Of a stretch of 64,000 nt of DNA, positions 11,348 to 24,641 are shown piece after piece; the stretch's first letter is position 1; every line of letters starts with the position of its first letter. The notes beneath the pieces are model-generated. The model was given only the letters and a program-made list of their open reading frames with translations, did no database searches and was not told the DNA's origin. The stretch is from Paralvinella palmiformis. Its lineage: Eukaryota; Annelida; Polychaeta; Terebellida; Alvinellidae. The stretch covers positions 1-64,000 of the forward strand of contig JAODUP010001630.1 in NCBI GenBank assembly GCA_025642065.1, read 5' to 3'. The translations under genes were made by a program, and so were the position numbers.

Positions 11348-12570
11348 TAAAGCTACAAGTAGTACTGGTATAAAACGTGAGCTGGATTGGGCGGGGAGGC
11401 TTGGGAGGGAAATGTTAATCTGATGCACATTGAAACTCAAGTAATTACATGGTTGTACTATTCCATCGAACCATCACAGCGGAACAACTGTATGCGTGTG
11501 TACATGTGTAAACTTATGTTGCTGTGTATGTTAGGTTTTATGCGTAAATGTGTGTACTGTTCATACTTTAGGCGCCGTCTACTGTAATAGACTTAAGATT
11601 ATCATTTAATAAAAGAAGTATGAAACATAATACATAACTTATACGGTTAGGATGTGTGTTAGCAAATACGGTTATAAACGACTATATAGATGTTATACAT
11701 CACAACAACAAAACATCCGTCTAATTGTAAATTATCAGCTAACTAAAGGACCAAACTCAGGAATAGAACAAAATATGAGAAAATAATAATCAGATAAAGA
11801 ATAGTACATTAGTGTTGTCTAGTTCTTACTTCCATCGGGCGAGTTCGTGTGTTTCTGTGTGAATCTGTTTGTTATGTGTCTGTGCATGCGTGCGTGTGTG
11901 TATGTGTGTTATAATACACAACTGTGTGTACGTGTGGTGGACCTTTATGTGGATGGCTGTTTACGTGAGTGTTTTTTATATGGCTGACTGTTTATGAGGG
12001 TGCCGGTTTATGGCAAAGAGTGCCTACTGGTCTTCCTGACCTGAGCAGCCCGGTGGGGTCGCCAAGCTGGTGACGTCTTTATCAAGAAGGTCCCAAAGTT
12101 CATTACCGTTAACCTCGCTGTACATTATCTATCACGGCTGATAGTGGCCACCAACAATACGGATCACTCTAACATAGCAATATCTATGACAGCTACAGAT
12201 TGGGCTAAGCTTTATTACCCTGATTAACACACTTGGCCAGCTAATTGCCACATCCCTGGGCGGTGTACTCAGATGAGGAAGACTGTGTCCAGAGTGACCC
12301 ATCGTAATAAGTCGAAAATAACATTACGGAGGATTATGCGTGACCATTTCACAGTAAGGAAGTGTTAGTTATCTAATATTAGTTGCCTGCTGTGATAATA
12401 ATTCGACCAGAATATCATAATACCAACTCGGAAGGTTGCCTCTATCCACCCCAATCACAGTATTTATCATACTCTTTGTTACTGTGTATAGTCACAAACA
12501 GATGAGCATTAGTTTTTTTAAGTACTACATTCTGTCATGCACTATGGCATTTACAGTTATAATTATTATA
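11348..12570. other. Unannotated intergenic stretch
   Basis: No gene or repeat family recognised. A loose GT-rich patch lies around 11830-11940. Confidence 0.5.
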
Positions 12571-12611
12571 CATATAAGACAGAGAGAGAGGTGTGTGTGT
12601 GTGGGGGGGGG

Positions 12612-12916
12612 TACATAGTAAGAGGCAACAGGCACAGAGCATCAACATATCTAAACATCCTTCGAAACATACCTCCATAAATCTAAATACAACTATACAT
12701 ACATTAATCTAAAAATAAAATGTTCCATACCTCCACATATTGATAGATGTGTGCGTATACCTAAGCATGTGTCTGGTCTACTCATCAGCCTGTGGAACCA
12801 GCTAAATCGCTTTTCGTAAGCGACAAATATGTCATGCCCACGGGAAAGCGGCTACATGCAGGCTACGTACAAAAAGCGGAAGCACGTAAAAAACATACCA
12901 TTGTGCGTACCATTTG

Positions 12917-12935
<19 letters not shown>
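12612..12935 (+). repeat. Rpt1 copy D (seg3 only)
   Basis: Matches 948-1240 and 8990-9240 closely, starting at GAGGCAACAGGCACAGAGC. Both ends adjoin simple sequence: a GT/poly-G run (12590-12611) on the left and a (GTGC)n tract on the right. Confidence 0.85.
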
Positions 12936-12956
<21 letters not shown>

Positions 12957-12962
12957 TGTGTG
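12912..12962. repeat. (GTGC)n microsatellite
   Basis: About ten GTGC units at the right edge of Rpt1 copy D. Copies A and C carry a short CGTGCGTGTG near this point of seg3, a plausible seed for expansion. Confidence 0.93.
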
Positions 12963-14577
12963 TATTTGTTTGTTTAACCAGGACTTAATGCCGAATTTAT
13001 TTCTATTCTGGAGCCTAGTGATACCATGATATCACTATGATCATAAGCAACTAAATGAGAGTTATGATTTTCCGATGATTGGCCAGGCCGTCGCTCTGGA
13101 GAATCGCGTAACTTCTTTATTGAATACTTCCGACACGAACACCATCGAGCACTCGACGGCGACGTTCAAACATCATCGACGAATTGGCCGAAATAAATGG
13201 TAATTCATTATCTGATATCACCCCGAGCTCAACCACTTCCAGCGCCGACCATAATATCGCTCAGATGGAACGCCGTCCCGGGTACTAATAAAACAAGCCC
13301 CTGCTTGCCGAGTAAATCATGCCCAAGTAACCATCCACATATGATGAAGGCAGTTTTCCTGACAAATGAGAGTCGTCCGTGGTCGCCAAATATTGAACAA
13401 ATCGTCGTCGATGGCTCGTATTAGTCAGAGACGATGACGGAGACGAGTGGAACCGGCGCAGTTCGAGTGATTCCGCGCCGAACGTTTGCGTTTCTAATCA
13501 CGCCGTTTCGCCAAAAGGTCAACGAGTTCGTTGTTGCCTTCGGGCTACGCTTCAAGCTAAGTCCGGGACTAATCTGGCTTTCTTCCACCTTTAAGTACTG
13601 TTCGAAAACTGGGTGTGGTTTATGTGCTGTACGTATGCGGTGTAGTACGGAGTTATTGTGTGGTTGTCAAATAAGATGAGTTGGTCAGTTTGAGTACTCA
13701 GGCAGGCTTACGTTAGAGGAGAGAATCGATATCGAATTTGAGGCGCACGCCGCGTAGCGATGGCTTTATTCGTTTACATACTGATTCGGATTGTTTATTT
13801 TCCCATCTTCTCAAACAGGTTGTCGAATAGTTCAAAGCGAATCCCGTCTCACGTGAATCAAGCTCATCGTCGTGACAACCTGTGTGCGTAACCTCTGGCG
13901 AACCGCAGACCGCTTTAGCACACAGGACGTGAATAACTCCATTGTCCACAGAGAGCTGATGGCCTTTCTATTAAAGTGATGAGGCCAGCACAATGGGCTT
14001 TGGCCACCAGACAGTCCGGCGTTCATCCGATGCTCGACGGTATCGTTTGTAAATAACAAGGGCAAACATCTTCCCGAGTCTCTGACTCGACTGGATCCAC
14101 TCGACGATGTCAAAGAGTTCCATCTCGATTAGAGGGAATCTTCAGGCGGTCAATTGCATTAACTTTAATTCATTAATGGCGACGGCAGCCTTCGTAAACG
14201 AGGTTAATACGACCACTTGCGGCTGAAAAAGAGCGAAACTCCATTCTCTGATCCCATTTCAGAAACCAATGTAATTCGTTGACTTCGTGTGGAATTGCAG
14301 ACTAGACGGCGATGCAGACGTTTCGGTTTTCAAACTGGAGCTAAACGGACACTAAAGGCAAAACTGTTCATCCTTAAATAGAACATTCAAACTAAACGTT
14401 TGAAGTAATACAGTGTTATGAAACAACGCGAAAAACTATGATTTTCTTTCACATATGGGGGAGGTAAAAGTTGGCAAAACTCCGAGATAAAATATGCGAT
14501 ATCGTACGAATTTGCAAGAATGTGCAAAATTTGCAGTTAACAGTACCTTTATTTTTTCCGTAGTAAATCATAATGTG
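12963..14577. other. Unannotated stretch, GC-richer in the middle
   Basis: 13070-14130 is GC-richer with frames under 100 codons on both strands; none shows a known domain. No SINE heads seen. Confidence 0.45.
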
Positions 14578-14612
14578 TCACGCACGCACACGCACACACA
14601 CGCACACGACTT

Positions 14613-14662
<50 letters not shown>
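14578..14662. repeat. (CA)n then (AT)n microsatellite
   Basis: A CGCACACA-type run followed by about 22 AT units. Confidence 0.95.
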
Positions 14663-14664
<2 letters not shown>

Positions 14665-15407
14665 AAACATGGAAATTCCTTTTGTTACTTCCCTCCGGTT
14701 TCCTAAGATATGAACTTGTTCCCAGAAATATCAACTTTTAGCTGATGTATTTGATGTTCGTGTTAGCGTGCGTGCAGCAACTTAATATATCTTCAATCCG
14801 GAAGAGTTTTGTTATAGCACACTCTAAAGCACATACATTATTATTCAAATAGATCTGCTTCGAAAAGAGCTAATTAATTTCATTTGCCAATTACTGATGG
14901 AGAATTTGATTGTTCTCTGGCACTTATAAATTAAAACTCATTCTACAAATCAATTTAAAATAAACATCAGGCAGAGAAGTATTGCGAATAAATGCGAATC
15001 CAGTAACCTCTATTTATGGCCTATCCGGTTCGTCGAGGGTAGAGTTACTCGGGCAACCAGCCTGCCAATAAACGACTTGGCTTAATCAATACACGGATCG
15101 GGCTGCTTTAAATATATGCACAGTTCGTCGTTGTGGCATCAAGTATGACCTCACCGACAGAAAGTTATCGAGGACTTCCTCATTCTCGCCGCAATAACGA
15201 TTTTGTGTCTGACCCCCTTTACTTCGAACAGACGATGGACGTTCGTCGTTGAATCGCCATTGAAATACTGCGCAGACACGGTGAACATGGAAAAGGATAA
15301 AAACAAATGGTCACATTGTTAGGTGTTCTACTCCAAGTATGTAACATGCGGTTCACCGGTTTGAACTACACGTGAATGGTCTTCATATACGAATGTAGTA
15401 TATCCAT
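14663..15407. other. Unannotated intergenic stretch
   Basis: AT-rich with short frames only. Nothing recognised. Confidence 0.5.
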
Positions 15408-15421
15408 CGATTTGAAGGGGT

Positions 15422-15604
15422 TGATGATTTATGTTTTAGGGCCACTTTTGTGCATATGCTAGGCTAAATGGGCCGAGCGACCTCCAAATGTAATGAAGCG
15501 AAAGCGAAGATGAAACACGCTTCAGATATGCCCACGCCGAGATTCGAACTCAGTTGGTAGTGATCTGTGATCCAACAAGCTACCAGTTAGACAACGGTGG
15601 CGCC
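15422..15604 (-). mobile_element. SINE-A copy 3, minus strand, with target-site duplication
   Basis: Full-length family layout on the minus strand: tRNA-like head at the right, GGCATATCTGAAG block, CTCGGCCCATTTAGCCTA, 3' tail at the left. Flanks repeat CGATTTGAAGGGG (15408-15420) and CGATTTGAGAGGGG (15605-15618), an imperfect duplication typical of LINE-mediated insertion. Confidence 0.87.
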
Positions 15605-15618
15605 CGATTTGAGAGGGG

Positions 15619-17539
15619 GGGTCCATCCTTAATAACGCCCTTTGGGGGTCAATATGAGTGCCCGCCGTATTACGGTTTCGGGCGCCATCTGGTTACAGAC
15701 CCGGTTTACCACAATACGTACCGCTGACGTTTCATATCCTATAAACATATGAATTAGCGTGGTCCGGGTGACACTGACCGGCTTCAAATGGCAAGCGACA
15801 TCTGGAGGATATTAGCTCGAGGCCGGACTTTATCAGGATGTTCAACCCAGAAGACGCATACCAAATCAGACGTGCTGTGATTACATAGCGACAACCGATA
15901 CTTGTATAGTATGGGTATGTGTATATAGATACAGAACACATCTAATCTACTGATTGGATATATCGCATATTGTAATAACAGTGTTAACGCCAATAGCTTG
16001 ATTTGCCTTTGTTCTTACACCATATTAATCCTACGCGTATTCTAAATTGCTAATTGCTCGGCCGTGTATTCGAGAATACCGTACACATCTGTTAAAAGGC
16101 GCTGATGAAAACTACACGTGGCAGCATGAAGTTTCATTCCCCTGACAAGTTGCTTATATGTTGTATTCGTGATTCATACCTTTTCGAACCATGCACACAC
16201 ATACACTCGTGCGCACACACATACAGAGAGAGAGAGAGTGTTAGGGGGAGCGCGCGCTTGTGTGTGTGATCTGCACATATTCATTTCATGTCCCATACAA
16301 ATGTCTCCTCTGAGATGCTCTACCATCCTCGTCTACGCTCTTTCATCCACGGGGTGTTATATTAAGTGGTTCCATCAAACGGGAAACGGAATCCGGAGTC
16401 AGCGAAAGCGATATAAACGGAGCAGAGTTTGGCTATCGCGTTCTCCTAATCAGTGGCTCCAGTTAGCCAGTCTATAATATGATTGACTACGTGCTATTTA
16501 GACAGCACATTTAGCTTGGTGCCAATCCAGGTGACATTCATCAGGTTTGGATATTAGTTGGTCTTCCGTCTTGGAAGTAGTGACCGAGCCAGCGAACGTG
16601 AGACGCTGAGAGTCCGAGACGATATCGCGACTTCCTTTGTGATCTGGCACGATTGATCGAGTGTCATTTACAGCCAGAAATGCGCTTTTCCTTATTAAGT
16701 CAATTCGCCGATTGGCAAGAGCGCTTCTGTGCTTCTTACCGTCTGGCATGACGTGATCGCAAATAATGACAGAGTAACCACAACGAAATGGAATAGGTCG
16801 AATATTTAACCGGCTTATTTGTTTATTATACTCTTTAGCATTGGGAAAGAAAATATGCGTTTACTCTAACAATTATTATACAATGTTTACATCTGATTTC
16901 GTATCATTTAGAATATAGTATATAAAAACTTGTTACGGAAAAATACCTTGATGGAAATAGTTATTTCTATACATTTTGTAAGTAGGTATATTTGTATAGT
17001 TACTGTTCTTCCTCCATAATATAGATAGTATGTACTAAATTAAAACTACCCAGCAACGCTGCATTTCTTAATTGGATATATTAAATATATGGTAGATATC
17101 TAACTACCGAGAATAGTCCCATAATTTATTAAGATTCGTGTAAGGGAAGTTGGGCTCTTAATTGAGTGCAGTGGCTAGGCAACTACAGTTCAGTTCACAA
17201 TTATAATGGTACTTTATATATAATTGTTGGTGCTGTAATGTTCACATTGTGGGTGTGGTCTTCTTGGAGATTAGACGACCTTTGCGAGAAGAGAAAAAAA
17301 ACACTATTGAACATTATAAACAACACTCTTTATTCTTGGCAGGAGAAAGCGCAAGCGGACAGCAGGGAAATTTAAACAAGTTCAAGAACCTCATGTCACC
17401 GGTATCAGATCGAGCTAAAAGGATCTACGCTTAGACAAACCGGTGTACTATCAGATTTGACGACGATGACGTGACTACCGCTGTAGGAGGCTGGAGAGAG
17501 ACTTTTAATTAGGTCAGGGTTCCCGACAGCCTATATTTA
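15619..17539. other. Unannotated stretch
   Basis: Contains a short CA/GA/GC simple-repeat patch at about 16190-16270. Otherwise no feature recognised. Confidence 0.45.
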
Positions 17540-18145
17540 CCTCGTGGTAACCCGTCAATCGTCATCGGCAGTAGAGAGGAAAGATATCCGAGTTCGGTCT
17601 GCAAGTGCCCGTCACATATATTGTCGGAAACAAGTCGCCAACGACGGTAGGACGTGGTGCACCTCCCGTCCGACTCGCTACCAATTGGAGCCGTCTGTTG
17701 ACCGGATCGTGACAGCCGACGAAAAATGAATAATCTACAATGACATCACGCCGGAAATTACTGCGTACCGATAGAGATGGACAATGGCAGTCGATGGTAA
17801 AAGGAGAACTGGAGAAAAACTATCCTTCATATTCGGCAGTATGGATCGAATGTCATCCGTTCGAACCGCTGTAACTTAATCAGACGATAACTTCCGACAT
17901 ATATCGAAGTTAAGCCACCACAGTGAGAGAGGAACTGAATGAAATAAAGTCCAAGATTAGTGAGCAGGAAACCGCCTTTGGTTCCCCGGGACAACACTGG
18001 ACGTTTAACTACAGAGTCAACTTTGAATGGAAACTGTATGACTGGGATCTGATGCCTCATGCAGGCTACCATCTAGATATTGCCTCGTACGATTAGTGCC
18101 TTTTACTCAGAGCTAAACAAGTTCTTCTTTTCTTTTAAACAAATA
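17540..18145 (+). pseudogene. mariner-type transposase pseudogene (DD34D)
   Basis: Decayed transposase of the Tc1/mariner superfamily, which cuts and pastes DNA at TA sites. The first catalytic Asp lies in RIVTADEK (Asp codon 17718-17720); the expected Trp codon right after it is a TGA stop (17727-17729). A second block reads LNQTITSDIYRS (about 17878-17915). The second Asp is the GAC at 17990-17992, in DNTGR where mariners have DNARPH. The third block reads LYDWDLMPHAGYHLDIASYD, with the last Asp codon at 18091-18093. Asp-to-Asp spacings of about 91 and 34 residues match the mariner DD34D pattern. The blocks lie in three frames with several stops, so the gene is dead. The N-terminal DNA-binding region and terminal repeats were not found. 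A long (AT)n tract follows at once. Confidence 0.85.
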
Positions 18146-18157
18146 CACACACACACA

Positions 18158-18229
<72 letters not shown>
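18146..18229. repeat. (CA)n-(TA)n microsatellite
   Basis: A short ACACAC run and then about 34 AT units, adjoining the mariner fossil. Confidence 0.95.
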
Positions 18230-18231
<2 letters not shown>

Positions 18232-19040
18232 TCACTGCTCTGGTAAATGTTTAAGATTTAATCTATATGAAAGGCTTTATTTAATTATCAACCGAATTCA
18301 CTAAAATATCAGATTATTAATTCGATCTATCCCAGTATATATTTTACTGTTACCTTTAAATAATTAGTTTCGAATTTACATTCAGTGGCAGCATACAACG
18401 GACAAGTGAAGGAGAATATCCTAGCAGGTACGCCTGATGTATGGTCAATGTCTCATCCCCATATGATTACTGACTTGCAATATAACACTGCAAGTAGGTG
18501 TCGCCTTATACTTTTTTCAAAGTTTGAATATAAGCAAAAAGACCCCAAACCCATACTAACTTTGATAACACTGACTGAGCGGAGAGTGATTGGTCGATTT
18601 GTTTAACCTCCCCACAAATATAACATGACCAGGGCGAAGCCTTTTACTGTCGGCTGAAACATCCGACGGATGCAAGCATCACCGAGACTCACCCCCTATT
18701 CAGTGCAGCGCGCTTGCGTCCAACTGCAAGGAACAGCACGGGGAGCTAATATCCGTCTGCACGAATGGAATACCTACCGGTATTTCCATGGTCGGTTACA
18801 ATATGCTAAAACACTCTTTGACCTTCCCTCCCCATTTAGGCCGGTCCGCCGGTGGCTGACCTCGGATTGGACAACTCCGTAATGAAGTGCCCGAAGATTA
18901 TCAGTTGTCCGACGCCACCTAACGACACTTCCTCGTACAATAGCTATTGGCAGAACCTAATCAGAGCCTAACCTACGGCCGATCCTGTAATGGCCCAGGC
19001 GCTTCCTGCCTAATAATGACTCCAGTGTCGGCCCAGTACT
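18230..19040. other. Unannotated stretch
   Basis: No feature recognised. Confidence 0.45.
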
Positions 19041-19085
19041 GCCCGTTGTTGTCCTGCCCGTTGTTGTCCTGCCCGTTGTTGTCCT
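19041..19085. repeat. 15-bp minisatellite, three perfect copies
   Basis: GCCCGTTGTTGTCCT is repeated exactly three times (19041, 19056, 19071). Confidence 0.97.
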
Positions 19086-19564
19086 TACGATGTTCGTGGT
19101 TTTTGCCTCTAAAGAATGGCTTAACCCGCAGCATAACATAATTAATTACCCATTTACGGGCAATTGACGAAGAAACGACTTCGAATAATATGCAAATCGG
19201 CTTCAGCATCCTGAACCAAAAACGCCATTTATACCCATCGGTTTGTTTATATCTTTAGTAATACACATCCCTCCCCCGAGATAAAATCCGAATGAAATGA
19301 CCTTCGCACGAACCCAATAACAGTTCACCGTCATGATTTCCTGTACTGTCTCGAAAACATCCTGTCTAGTAATGACTTAGGCCAACTTGGCGTTATACAC
19401 GGCCATGACCAAGTAAATGACCTGAAATGAAATAACAATTTCGCTTGATAACTTAACTCGATAACTTAACCTTCTTCTAAAACAAACTAAAAATAGCCTT
19501 GGTACATGTGTCCTTTAATAAGTAAACAAGAGAGTCGCGTCTTCACAAATTGTATCATATAACA

Positions 19565-19675
19565 CCAGGTTTCAAACCCAACCAGGCTATGTTAGAAGAA
19601 TGTTTCATATTTTATTTCGCTTGATTATCTTTAGAGATCGTTCGGCCCATATAACTTACCGTCAGTACAAAATGG
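19565..19675 (+). mobile_element. SINE-A copy 4, degenerate and 5'-truncated
   Basis: Begins near the B box (GGTTTCAAACCC) and continues with GGCTATGTTAGAAGAATGTT, TCGTTCGGCCCATATA and GTACAAAATG. The GGCTATGT variant groups it with the copies at 32513 and 44745 rather than with the GGCATATC majority. Confidence 0.65.
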
Positions 19676-21285
19676 AGAGAGAAAAAAACAGTCGGGGAAA
19701 CAGTGAGAAAAAAGATTCCCTAATTCCCAATGCTAACAATAAAATTTCATCCGGAATATCTAAACGAACAAACCACGGTACTAAATAAGATACGCGTGCA
19801 TGTATCAAAAGTCTCCAATATTCCATACAATAGTATGATCCCTGATGCTACTTATGGTATATAGTCTCAAGACGATTTTAAGACCTCTTGATTGCCCTTC
19901 AAAAGCTGATTCTTTAAAATGCATTAATTTTTAAGTTGCTTTTATTACTGAAACGTAAGCTGAAACGCCGCCAGCAGGAGCTAGTAAATGAGGAAAGGGC
20001 ATCAGGTGAAATGTCCGGGGGTTGTTCTTGTGACAGGGCCACATCAAGATCAAAGTAATTTTGGCACCGAAGGGTCTTTGACATTCCACATAGCGTGTAA
20101 CCAATTTAGCGTGTTTTAACTGCTTCATCGACTCTGGCCAGGCGCAACATCCGGCGCTAAACGTGCAAGGAATAGATTTACCGAGGCGAAGACTACAACA
20201 TATCTTGTAATAAGCACAACGCCGACAAATGGCAGGTGATCGGGTGTGCAAGGGGCCAGGATCGAGACAGGATCCATTGGTAAATGTAATTGGACGATAC
20301 ATTCGCTTTTAATTGTATCAAAACCAAGCACCGATAGCAAAGGAATCTCCATATCGCTGGGATGACCTGTATAATTATTATTCCGTTTAATATTGTGCAT
20401 TCTTTATTTTGATTGTTTGTTTTTTTAGTTATTTTTGCATTGTGTAAAATGCCCTTTCGGCTCAATATCGAATTTTCCGATGTTTCTGGTCCTTTTACCC
20501 TCAGTCGAACTCTGATGAACTGTAATTCCGCTGGACATCAAACGACTGCAAACTGTACGCGAGGAAATTTGCCCGCAGCTGACACGTTGTCGTTTTCCCG
20601 AAGTCTCTCCAAGAATCAGCCGGAATGCAGCACGTAAGGTCGTTCCCACTCAGTGACAGTATAACGACGCTTGACCCGACCGACTTACTACGGGAGGATG
20701 ATTAATCCCGTGTCCGAATTGACTGGATGTCGTACGACAGAGGGCGTACTGTTCAGGGGCTCGCCGTTGTTCGTTTTATGGCACTTGTCCGTTCTTGGGA
20801 TGACAATCTTTCTCCGCGCGACTTCCTCTTGGAGGACAGAAGGTACAATAGCGCGTTGGCGGTCAAATCGGCAATCACCAAACAAAGATGGCATGGTACA
20901 GGCGACCGTCTTCCGTGAAGGATGTCGGGTGGAGGAAGGGTGAGGGTGGATTTTGACTCGATTGCCTAAATTACGCCCACCGTGGTACCGAGGACTGGGG
21001 GCGGCGTGGCTGGCTTACACTACACGGACTGTCCTGTGCTGATGGGAGAGAATTGCTTACATTACACCCAGTGTCCTCCGTAGGAGGGGACACGACGCCC
21101 GATAAGGACACTGTTCATTAGCCAGCCAGAGTCGTCAGCTGAGCAAGATTAGGGACGACTTTAGAGAGTATGCTACCTTATATACTCCTAATAGTCCAAG
21201 ATTAGTTCCCTTGTTTGGAGCAAAGTGGCACATAAATACCAATAAGGTTCACTCAGGTTGATAGTAGATTTTATTCTTGGACCTT
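19676..21285. other. Unannotated stretch
   Basis: Frames up to 123 codons on the minus strand (19931-20302) without recognisable domains. No SINE or tandem repeat seen. Confidence 0.4.
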
Positions 21286-21640
21286 GGTTTACTGCAATTC
21301 GAAGAGAACTTGCCATCTTTTAAGAAATTCACGATTTACTTTTGTAAAATTACAAGCTATTCAACCAGTGTTTATTTCGTACACATACTTACTACTGCAA
21401 AGATTACAAATTAGTTTGCCAATGTGCATTTTAAATGCTGATTTACTTTTTGAAACGATTACAAACTATTTAGCTAACGTATATGCAATACCTAGATTTA
21501 CTGTTCCAATAGCCTATGTTTATTGCAAACCCAGAGCTGCTGTTGCAAAAGTTGCCAAATAAAGACAAACGATGTAACTAAGGGTTTACTGTTGCAATAA
21601 TTACAAAATATATAGTCAGTGTGCGTTTTAACCATAGACG
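21286..21640. repeat. Degenerate tandem repeat with about 54-bp period
   Basis: A motif like GATTTACTxTTGxAAxxATTAC recurs at about 21286, 21333, 21387, 21440, 21495 and 21584. Several units also share a GCATTTTAAA-type segment. The period is a multiple of three, so the open frame across 21284-21562 shows an 18-residue rhythm (for example LLLQRLQIS then LLFETITNY). It begins with TTG and I do not regard it as a proven protein. Confidence 0.6.
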
Positions 21641-22889
21641 TTATGTGGCAAAGACTACTATTCGCGTGGATATAAATATAAACATACATCCACGTCAACA
21701 TCCACACAGTCGAAAAACAAATGATCACTGTCGTTGACCTGAACCGTGCAACAACCGAAACGAACTGCGTAAAAAGATACCGCTAGTAATGACCCTGCCA
21801 CGACCTCAAAGTCGCATCGTTTCGGGCCGGGTAACCAACCGCCTGAGAGATGAACAGCGTGAATGTCACAAAATAACTGGTGTCTCCCGTCCACCAGCCG
21901 ATAGCATACCGTGGAAGGTCATGACTATTTCCTTTTTATGTCAGCACATCGTCGTATAGTAGAGACTGCTCTGTTACGCTCACGCGGACTGTGTTCCGGG
22001 CCGTGTGTGATACGCCATATGGGGATACTTTCGTTTATAGGTGAACGTTATTTGGCGACCTAACGCCGCCTGCGTGTTATTGGTGTATCGTCAAAAGGTG
22101 TGTCGTTTTCATTAAGTGATTCGATTAATTGTACAATGATGTTGATATATGGGCATCTAGTGGTATCCAGAAAGAGAGCGTTCGGTGATTATTTCAGCGG
22201 GAATGGTCCAGTGCTAATGAATGGGATCAAGACTATAGTTTGCCGGGGTCGATTTGACCATTGCCTGGCAAGATTTGGTTTCGGTTGGGATTCGAGGAGA
22301 GCTCGCGTCTCGTCGCTGACCCATAACATATACGAAAACATGCACATACGCATGCAAACATAGACTCGTACACATAGAGGGCACCACGGTGGTGGACGTG
22401 GTGACGCTGCTCGCTGCGGATATCTAGTTATGGTACTAAATCTCATTGATGCTTGAGATGTTTCAACCATCAAATGAAAGCTTCAGGCTGTGCATCTCAT
22501 TTCCACTCACTAATTCACTCATGCAGTTAATCACTCAGAATCTGATTATTTAATTTCTTAGTTTTGGGGTGATAGTAGTTTCAAACCCTTTAGCCTGGCC
22601 GCTTATCAAAGGTTAGATTCCCTCTGAAACCTGCCAAAACACCGGAACTGATATTCGAAACCTGGGTGTGGAAGTCTGTAGTGCAGTGCACTACTAATTG
22701 CGCTCCGCGATCCTCCACAAACACGTAAAAGATGTTGGATCAGATAATTACTAAGGAGAGAAGACGGCGAAGAAGGACTGGGAAAAGATGTGGGAAGAAG
22801 GGATACACACTAGAAGAGAATGGTATGTGGAGGAGGGGAATAAATATAGATAGAGAGAGACAGGAATAAATAGAAAGACTGATAGGTAG
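21641..22889. other. Unannotated stretch
   Basis: No gene or repeat family recognised. A few CACT units lie near 22505-22525. Confidence 0.45.
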
Positions 22890-22903
22890 ATCGATCGATT
22901 GAT

Positions 22904-22996
<93 letters not shown>
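22890..22996. repeat. (GATT)n/(GATC)n microsatellite
   Basis: About 25 GATT units preceded by GATC variants. The minus-strand Ser-Ile-Asn-Gln frames are artefacts. Confidence 0.97.
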
Positions 22997-24335
22997 ATCT
23001 GCATCAAGTAACAACTACAACAACAACATAACAATATTAAAAAACTGAACCAATAATAACACCGACATCCACAATTATACCCGCGGTCAAGTCAACAGCA
23101 ACATCAACCTAACTATTTTGGTTTAAACGGCAACAAAACCCACAACAGCGGCAACAACAACAACAATATCAACCCACGCAGAAGTAAAGACATATAATTA
23201 ACTTAATTAAAAATAAGCTAAGAAGCCTCGCTCTTCGCTGACTTTAAAGCTCCTTCCTCAAGAAGGGTTACTTGGGCCTTTGGCTCATATAACTACCGGT
23301 TTAGAATAATAGTTTAACGAATTTTAATGAGTAAACATCATTATCCCAATCATAATCCAAACCAACGTCATAGTCACCGTCGTTTAAGATTCTTTGTCAA
23401 AAGGTTTTGTGAATACACAAACAAACAAACAAACAAACAAACAAACACACAGATTCGGTTTTATTTATATAGACACCAGCCTCTAGCCAGAAAGCACCTG
23501 CAGCGTTGTATTAAAGCTTAGATAAAATATCGGCGTCTGGTTGTAATCGTCTTCTGATAAGTTAATTTGTCAGCTATCACATACCGGGGATGACATAAAT
23601 AGATTAGAATATTATAATAAGTTGCTGCTACCCGATAGGATGTGCTCTACCCACGATAATGCTATGCCGTTTTCTGGATGGCTATTTCCGGGAGAGGTGG
23701 AGCACCCTTTTAAGAGTGCGAAGGTTTAACTTCGGATTCGAACGGACAATAAGGAGCAAAACTTGACACCGAGGCAGCCTTTACCCACTCTAACAATACT
23801 CCATTGATTACAAGATGAGCAATACAAGGATAAACTCACATCTGGCATGTTTCTTGCGGATGAAACACATCGTGGGTGACACCTTTACGACCTTCACGCC
23901 ATATCTCGGGAAGAAAAGGCAATTTCTCTACATCGCCTCTTCGCCTTAACGCGTTGTAATTCCCATCGAGTCCCAAATAACTATATAATTATTATGTGAC
24001 CTGTATTATGTGGCGCATAAATTATCTATCTATTTATTTCAATATCTAAGCCTATTGTAGAAACCATTAAGAAAAGGGCCTATTGATTTTGTTGTGTTTC
24101 CACTGCCGTTTCTATTGTTGTTATTGTTTATGTTGTTATTGCTGTTGCTGTTGCTGTTGCTACTGGCGGTTGATGGTGCAGATATCCCCATCACCCATAT
24201 GATATAATGTAAATATATGCCTTCATTACATCGCAAATGCCATTCCCATAATTTCAGCTGTCGCTATCCGTCTATGTGGCCATTAATGTTATCACATTAT
24301 CTGGAGGAGAAAGATTCAGGCCATAATTGATAACA
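22997..24335. other. Unannotated stretch with AAC-rich patches
   Basis: Loose (AAC)n at 23010-23170, (AAAC)n at 23418-23446, and TTG/CTG triplets at 24115-24160. No gene seen. Confidence 0.5.
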
Positions 24336-24337
24336 CA

Positions 24338-24424
24338 TATACACTGACACACACAAACACACACAAACACACACAAACACACACATACACACACTGAGGG
24401 GGAGACTGACACACACACACACAC

Positions 24425-24474
<50 letters not shown>

Positions 24475-24595
24475 TCCCCCACACACACACACACGAATGC
24501 ACACACACGCTCACACATACATGCATAACATACATAAAAATAAATTCACATAAAAACACACACACATACATATACACACACAAACACACACACAC

Positions 24596-24638
<43 letters not shown>
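24338..24638. repeat. Compound (CA)n, (GA)n, (CA)n, (AT)n microsatellite
   Basis: About 300 bp of simple sequence: interrupted CA, about 22 GA units (24428-24472), more CA, and about 19 AT units (24600-24637). The overlapping 62-137-codon minus frames are not genes. Confidence 0.96.

Positions 24639-24641
<3 letters not shown>

Noticed and set aside
11151..11400. TATAAAACG on both sides of SINE-A copy 2 as a target-site duplication
   Set aside because: The right-hand match lies about 25 bp away from the element end, so it is not a proper duplication.
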